Source: Pseudomonas gessardii (GTDB lineage: Bacteria; Pseudomonadota; Gammaproteobacteria; Pseudomonadales; Pseudomonadaceae). Taken from it: 64,000 bases of DNA. Position 1 is the stretch's first letter. Each line of letters opens with the position of its first letter. Shown piece after piece: positions 1-9,504 of this stretch. The DNA lies in the NCBI RefSeq assembly GCF_001983165.1, contig NZ_MNPU01000018.1:50357-114356 (forward strand), in the 5' to 3' direction. A model generated the notes under the pieces. That model searched no databases. It saw only the letters and a list, made by a program, of their open reading frames with translations, and was not told the DNA's origin. A program made the translations under genes and the position numbers.

Positions 1-5
1 GATTT

Positions 6-692
6 TCATGGCTGGCCGTAGTCGCGGGCACCAAACAGGGCGGTCCCGATCCGCACCCAGGTGGCCCCTTGGGCAATGGCCGACTCAAGGTCATGGCTCA
101 TGCCCATGGACAGTGTGTCGAGCCCAAGGTCCAGGCCCGCCTGCAAGTCACGCACGGCGGCAAACGCCGCATCCTGCGCCGCACGGTCGTCGGTGGGCTC
201 GGGGATCGCCATCAGGCCCCGCAGCGTCAAGCGGGGCAGGGACTGGATCGCCGTGGCCAGCGCCGGCAAGTCGGCGGGCGTACAGCCGGATTTGCTGGCT
301 TCGCCACTGACATTGACCTGAATGCAGATATTGAGCGGCGGCAGGTCGGCCGGGCGTTGCTCGGACAGGCGTTGGGCAATTTTCAGGCGGTCCACGGAGT
401 GCACCCAGGCGAAGTTTTCGGCGATAGCGCGCGTCTTGTTCGATTGAATGGGGCCGATAAAGTGCCAACTCAAGGGCAAGTCGGTTAAATCGGCCTGTTT
501 GCCGAGGGCTTCCTGCAAGTAGTTCTCGCCAAAGTCGCGCATTCCGGCGGCATAGGCTTCGCGCACGGCTTGCGCGGGTTTGGTCTTGCTCACGGCCAGC
601 AAGTGCACGCTGGTTTCATTGCGTTGCACGGCCCGGGCTGCGGCACGGATTCGCTCGGTAACCAGGCCGATATTGTCTGCTATGTTCGACAT
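6..692 (-). CDS. yggS: YggS family PLP homeostasis protein
   Basis: A 228-residue single-domain alanine-racemase-like fold protein (YggS/PROSC/PLPBP). The family binds pyridoxal phosphate without known catalysis and buffers free PLP in the cytoplasm. The PLP lysine lies in LLAVSKTKP near residue 37, GENYLQE and HFIGPIQSNK follow, and the C-terminal phosphate-binding segment SMGMSHDLESAI is intact. Length is normal for the family. It is transcribed away from pilT with under 60 bp between the two starts, as in other pseudomonads. The stop codon lies 6 bp from the window edge, so the gene is complete. Confidence 0.93.
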   Translation of the reverse strand: MSNIADNIGLVTERIRAAARAVQRNETSVHLLAVSKTKPAQAVREAYAAGMRDFGENYLQEALGKQADLTDLPLSWHFIGPIQSNKTRAIAENFAWVHSVDRLKIAQRLSEQRPADLPPLNICIQVNVSGEASKSGCTPADLPALATAIQSLPRLTLRGLMAIPEPTDDRAAQDAAFAAVRDLQAGLDLGLDTLSMGMSHDLESAIAQGATWVRIGTALFGARDYGQP

Positions 693-749
693 TAAAGTTG
701 CGCCCGCGGATATGGAGTCCGCGGCATTCTACTGGAAATGGATAGCCCT

Positions 750-1784
750 ATGGACATCACTGAACTGCTGGCGGCAAGCGTCAGCCAGGGCGCCTCCGAC
801 CTGCATCTATCGGCAGGGCTGGCGCCGAGGATGCGCGTCGATGGCGAAGTACTGCCACTGGATTGGCCGGTACTGAGCGCTACGCAAGTAGCGGACTTGC
901 TCAGCCCGATCCTCAATCAGCATCAACAAAAGGATTTCGAAACATCTCTTGAAACGGATTTTTCCTTCGAGTTGCCTGGCGTCGCGCGCTTTCGCGCCAA
1001 TGTGTTCCAGCAGCACCGGGGGATGGGTGCGGTGTTTCGCGTGATCCCCACCCGGGTCCAGAGCCTGGAAACCCTGGGGCTGGGCGATATATTCCGGCGC
1101 ATCGCCGAGCTACCCAGGGGGCTGGTGCTGGTGACCGGCGCCACGGGCTCGGGCAAGTCCACCACCCTGGCGGCGATGGTCGATTACCTCAACAACACCC
1201 GCCAGCAACACATCCTGACCCTTGAGGACCCCATCGAGTTTGTCCATGAGCCGCGCAAGGCGTTGATCAGCCAGCGCCAGGTGTATCGCGATACCCACAG
1301 CTTTCCGACGGCCCTGCGTTCGGCGCTGCGCGAGGACCCGGATGTGATCCTGGTCGGCGAATTGCGTGACCTGGACACCATCCGCCTGGCCCTGACGGCG
1401 GCAGAAACCGGGCACCTGGTGTTTGGCACCCTGCACACCAGTTCGGCGGCGAAAACCGTGGATCGGCTGGTGGATGTGTTCCCGGCGGGGGAAAAGGCCA
1501 TGATCCGCTCGATGCTCTCGCAATCGCTGCAGGCGGTGGTGTCCCAGGTGTTGTTGAAGAAGGTGGGCGGCGGGCGCGTGGCGGCCCATGAAATCATGCT
1601 CGGCACACCGGCGATCCGTAACCTGATCCGCGAGGACAAGGTGGCGCAGTTGTACTCGGCGATCCAGACGGGTGGGGCGTTGGGGATGAAAACGTTGGAT
1701 ATGAGCTTGAAGGGGTTGGTCGGTCAGGGGCTGATTAATCGCGAAGAGGCGCGGGGGCAGGCGCGGGTACCAGCAGATATATAG
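750..1784 (+). CDS. pilT: Type IV pilus retraction ATPase PilT
   Basis: Hexameric ATPase that powers pilus retraction and twitching motility at the inner-membrane base of the pilus. Visible are the Walker A GATGSGKST near residue 130, the Asp and Walker B region around REDPDVILVGELRD, the His box TGHLVFGTLHTSSA, and the PilT-specific AIRNLIRE motif near the C terminus. I start at ATG 750 (protein MDITELL..., 344 residues, the usual PilT length) because the in-frame ATG at 738 adds four residues and has its GGA only one base upstream. The paralogue pilU, which follows pilT in P. aeruginosa, is not present; a REP element and an unrelated minus-strand gene follow. Confidence 0.95.
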   Translation: MDITELLAASVSQGASDLHLSAGLAPRMRVDGEVLPLDWPVLSATQVADLLSPILNQHQQKDFETSLETDFSFELPGVARFRANVFQQHRGMGAVFRVIPTRVQSLETLGLGDIFRRIAELPRGLVLVTGATGSGKSTTLAAMVDYLNNTRQQHILTLEDPIEFVHEPRKALISQRQVYRDTHSFPTALRSALREDPDVILVGELRDLDTIRLALTAAETGHLVFGTLHTSSAAKTVDRLVDVFPAGEKAMIRSMLSQSLQAVVSQVLLKKVGGGRVAAHEIMLGTPAIRNLIREDKVAQLYSAIQTGGALGMKTLDMSLKGLVGQGLINREEARGQARVPADI

Positions 1785-1786
1785 GA

Positions 1787-1874
1787 TGTGGGAGCTGGCT
1801 TGCCTGCGATGCAGGCAACCCGGTGTGTCAGTCACACTGAGGTGATGCTATCGCAGGCAAGCCAGCTCCCACAC
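1787..1874. repeat. REPIN-like inverted pair of REP sequences
   Basis: Two REP sequences of the GTGGGAGCTGGCTTGCCTGC type in inverted orientation, about 88 bp overall, in the convergent gap between pilT and the NlpC/P60 gene. The same unit recurs near 3232, 12951, 19411, 31287 and 42741. Confidence 0.9.
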
Positions 1875-1902
1875 AAGCCAGCATTCACATTTGCATTCGC
1901 TG

Positions 1903-2538
1903 TCAGCGTTGCACAAGCTGCAGGTTGCTCTGCTCTTTAGGCAGCACGCGCTTGGCAATCACGTAGTTCTTGTTCCAGAACGGCTTTTTCAGGGTGTCGA
2001 TGCTGACCGACTTGCCACGGCGCGGTGCGTGGATAAAACGGTCGTTGCCCAGGTAAATGGCTACATGGTTGACCTGGCGGCTCTTGAGCTTGAAGAACAA
2101 CAGGTCGCCAGGCTTCAGGTCTTTGCGATCAACCTTTTGCCCGTGGCCGCTGGCCATGGCATTGGAGGTGCGTGGCAAATCCACTGCGGCCACATCATTG
2201 AAGGCGTATTTCACCAGGCCGCTGCAATCAAAGCCTTTACTTGGGCTGCTGCCGCCCCAACGATAAGGGGTGCCGAGCACGTTGACCGCACGGCTCAAGA
2301 CTTTGCTGCTTTGCTGGTTATTGCTCGCTACCAGGCCGGGAACTGCTTTAACGTTGGACTTGCCCGGTTGAGTCGGGCGCTTGACCGTGAGTTTTACCGA
2401 TTTGGCGGAGCTGGTAGTGGCGTGGGCTTTAGGGGTGAAACCATTAACGTTCGGAAGTCGTTGCTCACGATTGGTGGCGTGGGCGGCCAGTGGCATTAAT
2501 AGGCAAATGGTTAGCCATGTCTTTAAAAATGGTCGCAT
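1903..2538 (-). CDS. NlpC/P60 family (C40) cell-wall peptidase
   Basis: A 211-residue secreted protein. An N-terminal signal peptide (hydrophobic run LTICLLMPLAAHA) is followed by a basic low-complexity linker to about residue 80 and a C-terminal NlpC/P60 domain. Catalytic Cys105 sits in GFDCSGLVKYAF, His158 in VNHVAIYLG, and the third polar residue is probably His170 in RFIHAPRRGK. The family cleaves D-gamma-glutamyl-diaminopimelate bonds in peptidoglycan, so a periplasmic or outer-membrane-facing murein hydrolase is likely. It is a single-gene unit facing pilT. Confidence 0.88.
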   Translation of the reverse strand: MRPFLKTWLTICLLMPLAAHATNREQRLPNVNGFTPKAHATTSSAKSVKLTVKRPTQPGKSNVKAVPGLVASNNQQSSKVLSRAVNVLGTPYRWGGSSPSKGFDCSGLVKYAFNDVAAVDLPRTSNAMASGHGQKVDRKDLKPGDLLFFKLKSRQVNHVAIYLGNDRFIHAPRRGKSVSIDTLKKPFWNKNYVIAKRVLPKEQSNLQLVQR

Positions 2539-2787
2539 TAGGCAGGCTCTTGTTGGTTTGCGCGCAACTTTATAACAGCTTTTAGTGTCTTTCTCAGGCC
2601 GTTTGTCGACTGAACCTTGACGTCAAAATCAGGAAATCCGCGACGAACTGTCGCAATTGTCCTACACAAGTCAGGCGGCATAAGGCTTTGAGGGAAGCGA
2701 CGATAGCATTTGCCGTACGTCGGGTGCCTGTAAAAAAGTCACAAAGAAACCAGAAATATTTATCTATCGAGGCAAAAGAGGTTATTC

Positions 2788-3216
2788 ATGAACACCTATC
2801 GACAGGATGTTTCGCAACAGGACACCCATAGCAAGGTGATCGGTTACCTGCTCTGGATCTTCGGTTTTACCGGGGCGCACCGCTTCTATTACGGCAAGCC
2901 GGTGACCGGGACGATCTGGTTCTTTACCTTCGGGTTGCTGGGGATTGGCTGGCTGATCGACCTGTTTTTGATCCCGGCAATGGACCGCGAAGCCGACCTG
3001 CGCTTTACCGCCGGGCCCATTGAATACAACGTGGCCTGGATTCTTCTGACGTTTCTTGGGGTGTTTGGCTTGCACCGCATGTACCAGGGCAAATGGCTCA
3101 CCGGCCTGTTGTACCTGGTGACGGGTGGCTTGTTCCTGGTGGGTGTGCTGTATGACTTCTGGACACTGAATACGCAGGTTTCGATTCGCAATGCCGAGCG
3201 GTTGGGCGGTCGGTAA
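2788..3216 (+). CDS. TM2 domain membrane protein
   Basis: A 142-residue integral membrane protein. Two TM2-type repeats are visible: one with the FTGAHRFYYGKPVTGTIWF signature and a matching FGLHRMYQGKWLTGLLYLVT in the second half, giving about four membrane helices. The function of the family in bacteria is unknown. The start is supported by AAAAGAGG seven bases before ATG 2788. It stands alone between a gap of about 250 bp and a REPIN, with no operon partner. Confidence 0.85.
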   Translation: MNTYRQDVSQQDTHSKVIGYLLWIFGFTGAHRFYYGKPVTGTIWFFTFGLLGIGWLIDLFLIPAMDREADLRFTAGPIEYNVAWILLTFLGVFGLHRMYQGKWLTGLLYLVTGGLFLVGVLYDFWTLNTQVSIRNAERLGGR

Positions 3217-3231
3217 GCATAGCTAGGTTCA

Positions 3232-3319
3232 TGTGGGAGCTGGCTTGCCTGCGATGCGGGCACCTCGGTATGTCAGTGACACTGAGGTGATGCAATCGCA
3301 GGCAAGCCAGCTCCCACAC
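3232..3319. repeat. REPIN-like inverted pair of REP sequences
   Basis: About 88 bp, with the same GTGGGAGCTGGCTTGCCTGC arm at both ends in inverted orientation, between the convergent TM2 gene and pyrC'. Confidence 0.9.
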
Positions 3320-3344
3320 AAGCCTGTTCCCACTCTTTAGCGGA

Positions 3345-4616
3345 TCAGGCCTGGTAGCTGATCCGCCCATCCACCAGGGTGTAGCGCACGGTCGCCGGCA
3401 AACTATGGCCGATGAACGGGCAGTTCTCACCCCGAGACAGCCACTGCTCACCCGCCACGGTGGAGCTGGCCGGATCAAACAGCACCAGGTCCGCCGCCGC
3501 ACCCACCGCCAGCTTGCCTGCGGGCAGGCGTAGCGCCTCGGCCGGGCCTGAGCCCAGGCGTGCCAGCAGCGTTGGCAGGTCCAGCAACCCATCCTCCACC
3601 AGGGTCATTGCCAGTGGCAGCAGCAGCTCGACGCTGCTGATCCCAGGCTCTGTCGCGCCAAACGGTGCCAACTTGGCATCCCGTTCGTGGGGCTGGTGAT
3701 GGCTGGAGATTGCCGACACCACCCCGGATTTCACCGCCGCACGCAAACCGTCACGGTCGGCGCGGGTGCGCAGTGGCGGTTGTACGTGGTACAGGCTGGA
3801 GAAGTCGATCAGCGCCTCATCGGTCAGGATCAACTGGTACAACGCCACATCGGCGGTCACCGGCAACCCACGGGCCTGGGCCTGGGCGATCAGGGCCACG
3901 CCGCGGGCGCTGGTCAGTTGGCTGAAGTGCGCGCGTACGCCGCTTTGTTCCACCAGCAGCAGGTCACGGGCCAGGGCCACGGTTTCTGCGGTTTCCGGGA
4001 TGCCTGCCAGGCCGAGGAAACTGGCGGTGGGGCCTTCGTGGGCCAGGCCGCCTTCGGCCAGGTCGTGGTCCTGGGAATGGAAGATCACCGTCAGGTCGAA
4101 GGTGGCCGCATATTCCAGGGCACGGCACAGGGTGCGGGTGCTGCGAAAACTCTCCAGGCCATTGCCGAAGGCCACGCAACCGGCGTCGCGCAGGGCAATC
4201 AGTTCGGCCAGTTGCTCGCCATCCAGGCCTTTGCTCAGGGCGCCAATGGGGAACACTTTGCAATTGCCGGCCTCGCGGGCGCGGTCGAGAATCAGCTCGG
4301 CCACGGCCGAGGTGTCCAGCACCGGTTTGGTCTGCGGCGGGCAGCACAGGCTGGTGACACCGCCAGCCGCCGCGGCGCGGGTTTCGCTGGCGATGCTGCC
4401 TTTGCGGCTGTAGCCCGGCTCGCGCAGGGCGACGTTCAGGTCCACCAGGCCGGGCGCGGCCACCAGGCCTTTGGCGTCGATGCTTTGAACCGGGCTGAAA
4501 CCGCTGGGGGCGGCGCCGATGGCAATGATCTTGCCGGCTTCCAGGTGCAGATCAGTGACTTGATCCAGGCCGCTGGCCGGATCGATGACTCGGGCGCCGA
4601 GAATGCTGAGCTTCAC
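3345..4616 (-). CDS. pyrC': Dihydroorotase-like non-catalytic subunit PyrC' of aspartate transcarbamoylase
   Basis: A 423-residue amidohydrolase-fold protein. In the position of the metal-binding HxH of active dihydroorotases it reads Asn61-Val-Ala63 ([11 protein letters not shown]), so both zinc-ligand histidines are missing. This matches the inactive DHOase (PyrC', also called PyrX) that in Pseudomonas forms a dodecameric holoenzyme with PyrB and is needed for ATCase assembly. Its ATG overlaps the pyrB stop by 4 bp (ATGA), so translation is coupled. A separate catalytic PyrC must exist elsewhere in the genome. Confidence 0.92.
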   Translation of the reverse strand: MKLSILGARVIDPASGLDQVTDLHLEAGKIIAIGAAPSGFSPVQSIDAKGLVAAPGLVDLNVALREPGYSRKGSIASETRAAAAGGVTSLCCPPQTKPVLDTSAVAELILDRAREAGNCKVFPIGALSKGLDGEQLAELIALRDAGCVAFGNGLESFRSTRTLCRALEYAATFDLTVIFHSQDHDLAEGGLAHEGPTASFLGLAGIPETAETVALARDLLLVEQSGVRAHFSQLTSARGVALIAQAQARGLPVTADVALYQLILTDEALIDFSSLYHVQPPLRTRADRDGLRAAVKSGVVSAISSHHQPHERDAKLAPFGATEPGISSVELLLPLAMTLVEDGLLDLPTLLARLGSGPAEALRLPAGKLAVGAAADLVLFDPASSTVAGEQWLSRGENCPFIGHSLPATVRYTLVDGRISYQA

Positions 4617-5617
4617 TGGGCGTTCTCCTGCTCGAATTGACGTTGGGCCGTTTGCCCGCTCATGGCCATGGACAGCACGGCCATGCGTACGGCGATACCG
4701 TAGGTGACCTGGTTGAGAATCACCGAATGCGGCCCGTCGGCCACCGCCGACTCAATCTCCACCCCCCGGTTGATCGGGCCTGGGTGCATGACAATCGCAT
4801 CCGGCTTGGCGCCGGCCAGGCGCGCGGTGGTCAGGCCGAACAGGCGGTAGAACTCGCCTTCGCTGGGCAGCAGGCCACCGGCCATGCGCTCGCGTTGCAG
4901 GCGCAGCATGATCACCACGTCGACATCCTTCAGGCCTTGGGCCATGTCGGTGTAGACCTTCACCCCGTATTGCTCGATGCCCACCGGCAGCAGGGTTTTT
5001 GGCGCAATCACGCGGATATCCGGGCAGCCCAGGGTTTTCAGGGCCAGCATGTTCGAGCGCGCTACCCGCGAATGCAGGATATCGCCGACGATGGCCACCG
5101 AGAGGTTTTCAAAGCCACCCTTGTGCCGGCGGATGGTGAGCATGTCGAGCATGCCCTGGGTCGGGTGGGCGTGGCGGCCATCGCCGCCGTTGATGATCGC
5201 CACCTGCGGGCACACGTGCTCGGCGATAAAGTGCGCCGCGCCCGAGTCGCCATGGCGCACCACGAACATGTCGGCGGCCATGGCCTCCAGGTTGCGCAGG
5301 GTGTCGAGCAGGGTTTCGCCCTTGCTCGCCGATGAGGTGGAGACGTTCAGGGTGATCACGTCGGCTGACAGGCGCTGAGCCGCCAGCTCGAAGGTGGTGC
5401 GGGTGCGCGTCGAGTTCTCGAAGAACACGTTGCAAATGGTTTTGCCGCGCAGCAGCGGGACTTTTTTCACCGCCCGGCCGCCGACTTCAAGGAACGAGTC
5501 GGCCGTGTCGAGGATTTCGGTGAGCAATTCGCGGGGCAGGCCGTCGAGGGACAGGAAGTGTTGCAGCTGGCCCTGAGCGTTGAGCTGCAGCGGGCGCTTG
5601 GCATCTAGAGGCGTCAT
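4613..5617 (-). CDS. pyrB: Aspartate carbamoyltransferase catalytic subunit PyrB
   Basis: A 334-residue enzyme that condenses carbamoyl phosphate with aspartate to N-carbamoyl-aspartate in pyrimidine synthesis. The carbamoyl-phosphate loop [11 protein letters not shown] is near residue 70, [12 protein letters not shown] and HSRVARSN follow, and [11 protein letters not shown] is near the C terminus. The N-terminal extension before the first helix is typical of the Pseudomonas class A enzyme, which carries effector sites there. It overlaps pyrC' by 4 bp and follows pyrR at 24 bp, so pyrR-pyrB-pyrC' is one operon. Confidence 0.96.
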   Translation of the reverse strand: MTPLDAKRPLQLNAQGQLQHFLSLDGLPRELLTEILDTADSFLEVGGRAVKKVPLLRGKTICNVFFENSTRTRTTFELAAQRLSADVITLNVSTSSASKGETLLDTLRNLEAMAADMFVVRHGDSGAAHFIAEHVCPQVAIINGGDGRHAHPTQGMLDMLTIRRHKGGFENLSVAIVGDILHSRVARSNMLALKTLGCPDIRVIAPKTLLPVGIEQYGVKVYTDMAQGLKDVDVVIMLRLQRERMAGGLLPSEGEFYRLFGLTTARLAGAKPDAIVMHPGPINRGVEIESAVADGPHSVILNQVTYGIAVRMAVLSMAMSGQTAQRQFEQENAQ

Positions 5618-5641
5618 CGCGGGGACTCTTTACAAGGCGGT

Positions 5642-6148
5642 TTAAAGGGCGAGGTCTTGCAGTTCGAGTTCGAGCGGCGTGGGACCGGACAATTTTACCC
5701 GCTGTTGGGCTGAAAGCGACAGGGTGGCACCCACCACATCCGGGCTGATCGGCAGTTCGCCCGCCTCAAGGTCGAGCAAACAGACCAGGGTGATGCTGGC
5801 CGGGCGGCCGTAGTCGAACAGTTCGTTCATGGCGGCACGGATGGTGCGGCCGCTCATCAGCACGTCATCGATCAGCACCAGGTGCTGGCCTTCGATCTCG
5901 AAGGGCAGGGCAGATGGGCGAACTTGCGGGTGCAGGCCGTTCTGGCTGAAGTCATCGCGGTAGAAGGACACGTCCAGGGTGCCCAGGGGCGAGTCACTGC
6001 CCAGCTCTTGCAGCAACGCCTGGGCGACCCACACGCCACCGGTGCGGATGCCGATGAAACGCGGTTCGCTGATGGCGCGCTGTTGCAGGTGGGTCGTGAG
6101 GCTTGTCGCCATCTGACGGATCAGTTCGGCGGGATTGGGCAGGCTCAT
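5642..6148 (-). CDS. pyrR: Bifunctional pyr regulatory protein / uracil phosphoribosyltransferase PyrR
   Basis: A 168-residue phosphoribosyltransferase-fold protein with the PRPP-binding motif [17 protein letters not shown] near residue 92. In Gram-positives PyrR is an RNA-binding attenuator; in Pseudomonas it sits at the head of pyrBC' and is proposed to regulate the operon, with variable UPRTase activity. I place the start at the ATG at 6148 because AGGAG lies seven bases upstream. The open frame extends 24 codons further, but those residues are not family-like. Confidence 0.92.
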   Translation of the reverse strand: MSLPNPAELIRQMATSLTTHLQQRAISEPRFIGIRTGGVWVAQALLQELGSDSPLGTLDVSFYRDDFSQNGLHPQVRPSALPFEIEGQHLVLIDDVLMSGRTIRAAMNELFDYGRPASITLVCLLDLEAGELPISPDVVGATLSLSAQQRVKLSGPTPLELELQDLAL

Positions 6149-6230
6149 GGTGGCTCCTTCAGGGGCTTGGGCAGCGTGGTGCCGACAAAGTCCGGGCTCA
6201 AACGTAAGAAGACGCGGCAAGCCGCGTCAG

Positions 6231-6668
6231 TCAGGATTCAAATAAAGCGGTGTTTTCATCCAGCCAGCCCTGCAGCAGCAAGGCGGCGGCAATGGCGTCG
6301 ACTGGGTTGTCGCGGTAGCTGCCTTTTTGCCCGCCACGGTCGCGACGCTCACCCTTGGCCTCGAAGGTGGTCAGGCGTTCATCGTGGGTATAGAAGGGCA
6401 GGTTGTAGCGGCCATTGAGGCGGCGGGCGAACTTTTCGGCGCGCAGGCACATGTCGCTGGGGGTGCCGTCCATGTTCAGCGGCAGGCCGACCACTACCGC
6501 GTCGGGCTTCCATTCCTTGATCAGGGCTTCGACCTGATTCCAGTCCGGGATGCCGTTCTGCGCCTTCAAGGTACACAGCTCGCGGGCCTGGCCGGTGATG
6601 ACCTGGCCCACGGCCACGCCGATCTGTTTGGTGCCGTAGTCAAACCCGAGGATCAGTCGCAAGGCCAT
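6231..6668 (-). CDS. ruvX: Putative pre-16S rRNA nuclease RuvX/YqgF
   Basis: A 145-residue RNase H-like fold protein. The first acidic residue is in LGFDYGTKQIGVAVG, followed by VVGLPLNMDGTPSD and the final acidic pair region near RRDRGGQKGSYRDNPVDAIAAA. The family trims the 5' end of pre-16S rRNA; a resolvase role has also been proposed. Its ATG shares one base with the yqgE stop (TGATG). The yqgE-ruvX pair is conserved throughout gamma-proteobacteria. Confidence 0.92.
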   Translation of the reverse strand: MALRLILGFDYGTKQIGVAVGQVITGQARELCTLKAQNGIPDWNQVEALIKEWKPDAVVVGLPLNMDGTPSDMCLRAEKFARRLNGRYNLPFYTHDERLTTFEAKGERRDRGGQKGSYRDNPVDAIAAALLLQGWLDENTALFES

Positions 6669-7237
6669 CAGGCGTGCCCCGCCTGGCTGGTCAGCAGGTT
6701 GAGGTTGACCCCCAACTGCTTGGCCGCGGCGTTAAGACGCAGCTCGCTGGCGGTATTGAACAGAATGTCGGCATCGAACGGGCAAGTCAGCCACGCGTTG
6801 TTGGCCAGCTCTTCTTCCAGTTGCCCGGCGTCCCAGCCCGCGTAGCCCAGGGTAATCAGGCTCTGCTGCGGGCCGACGCCATCGGCGATGGCAAATAGCA
6901 CGTCCTGGGAGGTGGACAGGGACACGCCCTCCAGGTCGACAGTGGCCTGGAACGTCGGGCCGCTGGGATGCAGTACGAAGCCCCGGTCAGTCTGCACCGG
7001 GCCGCCGAAATAGATCGGCACCGCCTGGCAACTAGCCGGTGGCTCGATCTCCGGGCGCAGTTGCTCAAGGATATCCGCCAGGTTCAGGTCCTGCGGACGG
7101 TTGACCACCAGCCCCATGGCGCCATTGGCCGTGTGCTCGACGATATAGGTCAAGGTGTGCGCAAAGTTCGGGTCGGCCATATGGGGCATGGCGATCAGGA
7201 ATTGGTGCTTTAGGTAAGTCGGGCTGACATTTTTCAT
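6668..7237 (-). CDS. algH: YqgE/AlgH family protein
   Basis: A 189-residue DUF179 protein, named AlgH in Pseudomonas because it was first linked to alginate regulation; its biochemical role remains unsettled. Characteristic segments are YLKHQFLIAMPHM at the N terminus, NGAMGLVVNRP, the GGPVQTDRGFVLH core, and SLITLGYAGWDAGQLE. I start at MKNVSPTYLKHQ (7237) to match the family; twelve more codons are open upstream. It forms a translationally coupled pair with ruvX. Confidence 0.9.
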   Translation of the reverse strand: MKNVSPTYLKHQFLIAMPHMADPNFAHTLTYIVEHTANGAMGLVVNRPQDLNLADILEQLRPEIEPPASCQAVPIYFGGPVQTDRGFVLHPSGPTFQATVDLEGVSLSTSQDVLFAIADGVGPQQSLITLGYAGWDAGQLEEELANNAWLTCPFDADILFNTASELRLNAAAKQLGVNLNLLTSQAGHA

Positions 7238-7335
7238 GTCCGCTAGTGTGGCGTTGGAGGGGCGAACTGACAAGCTGGGGATGTGTAGGAATACGGTTAG
7301 CGGATATGTTCCCCATGTAGGAGCGAGGGCGCGGG

Positions 7336-8235
7336 TCAGTTGCTGGAAAGCCGGTCGCCCTTGGCAAAACGCCAGGTGCGGATGATTTCCAGGCGGTCGA
7401 TATCGGCCAGGTCGCCAGTAAACGGGGCAAACGGGGCGGCCAGGCGCACGATGCGTTGCGCCGCCTGGTCCAGCAACGGCTGGCCGGACGACTCCAGCAC
7501 CAACACTTCATACAGGGAACCGTCGCGGTTGATCGACACCAGCAGGCGCAAATTGCCGTAGATCTGCTGGCGCCGGGCCTCGTCCGGGTAGTTCAGGTTG
7601 CCGATGCGTTCGACCTTCTTGCGCCATTCGTCCTTATACCAGGCGCCTTTGTCGCGCATGGTGGAGGCGGCGTTGAGCCGGTAGATGCGCGGACGCTTGG
7701 CGTACAGCTGTTGCTCGTTGGCCAGTTCGGCCTCCAGGCTGGAGATTTCGCTGGAAAGCTGCGAGCTGTCAAATGTGGGGGCGGGTTTGCTTGGCGCAGG
7801 CTCAGTCTTCACGGCTTCGCGCTGGGTCACGGCCTTCTGGGGTTTTGGCGCGACGGTGGCGACGGCGGCCTTGGGCGCGGCCTGCTTGATCTCGGGCCTG
7901 GCCACTGGGGGCGGGGTGACCTTATTGATCTTGTTGTCCTGGAAGGGCGCCACTTCGGTGGTCTTGGGCACCGCCTTTTTATCCAGGGTGCCGCTGCCCT
8001 GCTGATTGTCCTGCGCCAGAAAGTCGGCCTTTTCGGGCTTTTTCTCACTTTTGAAGGTGGCGAGGGTGATTTCCAGGGTTTTGCTGATTTGCTGGGGTTC
8101 GACGAAGGTGAAGCCCAGGCCGAGGATCAACGCCAAGTGAATCAGCGCTGCCAGGAACAGGGTAAACCCGAGCCGATCAGCCGGGCGTACGCTGCTGTGG
8201 CGGAATTCGGGGGGCAGGTCGGACGGAAGCGTCAT
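7336..8235 (-). CDS. TonB-family energy transducer (TonB3-like)
   Basis: A 299-residue protein with a cytoplasmic N terminus, one membrane anchor (about residues 23-45, LGFTLFLAALIHLALILGLGF), a Pro/Lys/Ala-rich periplasmic spacer, a predicted helix around SSLEAELANEQQLYAK, and a C-terminal TonB fold containing YPDEARRQQIYGNLRL and LIIRTWRF-like strands. It corresponds in position to the P. aeruginosa tonB3 gene between gshB and algH, which has been linked to twitching motility; that link is knowledge from the homologue. No ExbB/ExbD genes are adjacent. Confidence 0.88.
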   Translation of the reverse strand: MTLPSDLPPEFRHSSVRPADRLGFTLFLAALIHLALILGLGFTFVEPQQISKTLEITLATFKSEKKPEKADFLAQDNQQGSGTLDKKAVPKTTEVAPFQDNKINKVTPPPVARPEIKQAAPKAAVATVAPKPQKAVTQREAVKTEPAPSKPAPTFDSSQLSSEISSLEAELANEQQLYAKRPRIYRLNAASTMRDKGAWYKDEWRKKVERIGNLNYPDEARRQQIYGNLRLLVSINRDGSLYEVLVLESSGQPLLDQAAQRIVRLAAPFAPFTGDLADIDRLEIIRTWRFAKGDRLSSN

Positions 8236-8312
8236 AACAGGAAAACCAACATCGCGCGTTTCACAGGTGGCGCATGATAGCGCAATGTTGGTTTACATCC
8301 GGCTGTTCTATG

Positions 8313-9266
8313 TCACTTGGCTTGTAGCTTGTCGGCAATCGCCGCCATGAGCATTTCGCCGATATTGGTGCCGAACGCGTTGTCTATTTCGCGGATACAG
8401 GTGGGACTGGTCACGTTGATTTCGGTCAGGTGCTCGCCAATTACGTCAAGGCCTACAAACAGCAGGCCTTTTTCCCGCAGGGTCGGGCCAACCTGGGCGG
8501 CGATCCAGCGGTCCTTGTCGCTCAGCGGGCGGGCTTCGCCACGGCCACCGGCCGCGAGGTTGCCACGGGTCTCGCCGGCCGCCGGGATACGCGCCAGGCA
8601 GTAGTCCACCGGCTCGCCGTCGATCATCAGGATGCGCTTGTCGCCGTCCTTGATCGCCGGCAAGTAGGCCTGGCCCATGATCTGCTGGGTGCCCAGGGCG
8701 GTCAGGGTCTCCAGGATCACCGACAGGTTCGGGTCGCCCGCACGGTGACGGAAGATCGAGGTGCCGCCCATGCCGTCCAGTGGCTTGAGGATCACATCGC
8801 CGTGCTTGGCGGCAAATTCACGCAGCACGTCGGCGCGGCGGCTGACCACGGTGGGCGGCGTGCACTGTGGGAACAGCGTGGCGAACAGCTTTTCGTTGCA
8901 GTCGCGCAGGCTCTGCGGCTTGTTGACGATCAGCACGCCGGCGCGCTCGGCCTGCTCCAGCAGGTAGGTGGAGTAGACGAACTCCATGTCGAACGGCGGA
9001 TCCTTGCGCATCAGGATCACGTCCAGGTCGCTCAAGGGGCTGTCGACCTCGTCTTGCAGCTCGAACCACTTCTCTGGGTTGGCGAATACCTGCAAGGGGC
9101 GCATCCGCGCCCGCGCCTCGCCGTCGCCCTGGTACAGGTCGCGCTGTTCCATATAGAACAGGGTCCAGCCACGGGCCTGGGCGGCCAGCAGCATGGCCAG
9201 GGAGCTGTCCTTTTTATAGGAGATGCTGGCGATAGGGTCCATGACAATGCCGACGCGAACGCTCAT
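8313..9266 (-). CDS. gshB: Glutathione synthetase GshB
   Basis: A 317-residue ATP-grasp ligase that joins gamma-glutamylcysteine and glycine. Visible are the N-terminal VGIVMDPIASISYKKDSS, the glycine-rich ATP loop DGMGGTSIFR, the GDKRILMIDGEPV strand and the metal/substrate segment EINVTSPTCIREI. The start at 9266 has GAGGAA seven bases upstream; a ten-codon upstream extension is not family-like. It is divergent from pilG, the usual Pseudomonas arrangement. Confidence 0.96.
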   Translation of the reverse strand: MSVRVGIVMDPIASISYKKDSSLAMLLAAQARGWTLFYMEQRDLYQGDGEARARMRPLQVFANPEKWFELQDEVDSPLSDLDVILMRKDPPFDMEFVYSTYLLEQAERAGVLIVNKPQSLRDCNEKLFATLFPQCTPPTVVSRRADVLREFAAKHGDVILKPLDGMGGTSIFRHRAGDPNLSVILETLTALGTQQIMGQAYLPAIKDGDKRILMIDGEPVDYCLARIPAAGETRGNLAAGGRGEARPLSDKDRWIAAQVGPTLREKGLLFVGLDVIGEHLTEINVTSPTCIREIDNAFGTNIGEMLMAAIADKLQAK

Positions 9267-9504
9267 GGGGAATTCCTCTAGCAAATAAGGGCGCATAAAA
9301 GTGGCGTCAGAGTGGCGCTGTGGCTGTTGTGGGTCAAGGAAAAACCACCTTGCCGGTCGGCCGATAGATTGCCTCCCCAGTCTGTGCTAAAAAGGCTGCC
9401 ATGGCGTGTCGGCCCTTGCACGGCAAGGGTTTTGGCGCTCGTCCCAGGCAGTGCCCGGCAGTACACACCGAAAACCGATTCGCTGTGGCGATGGTAGAGC
9501 AGAT

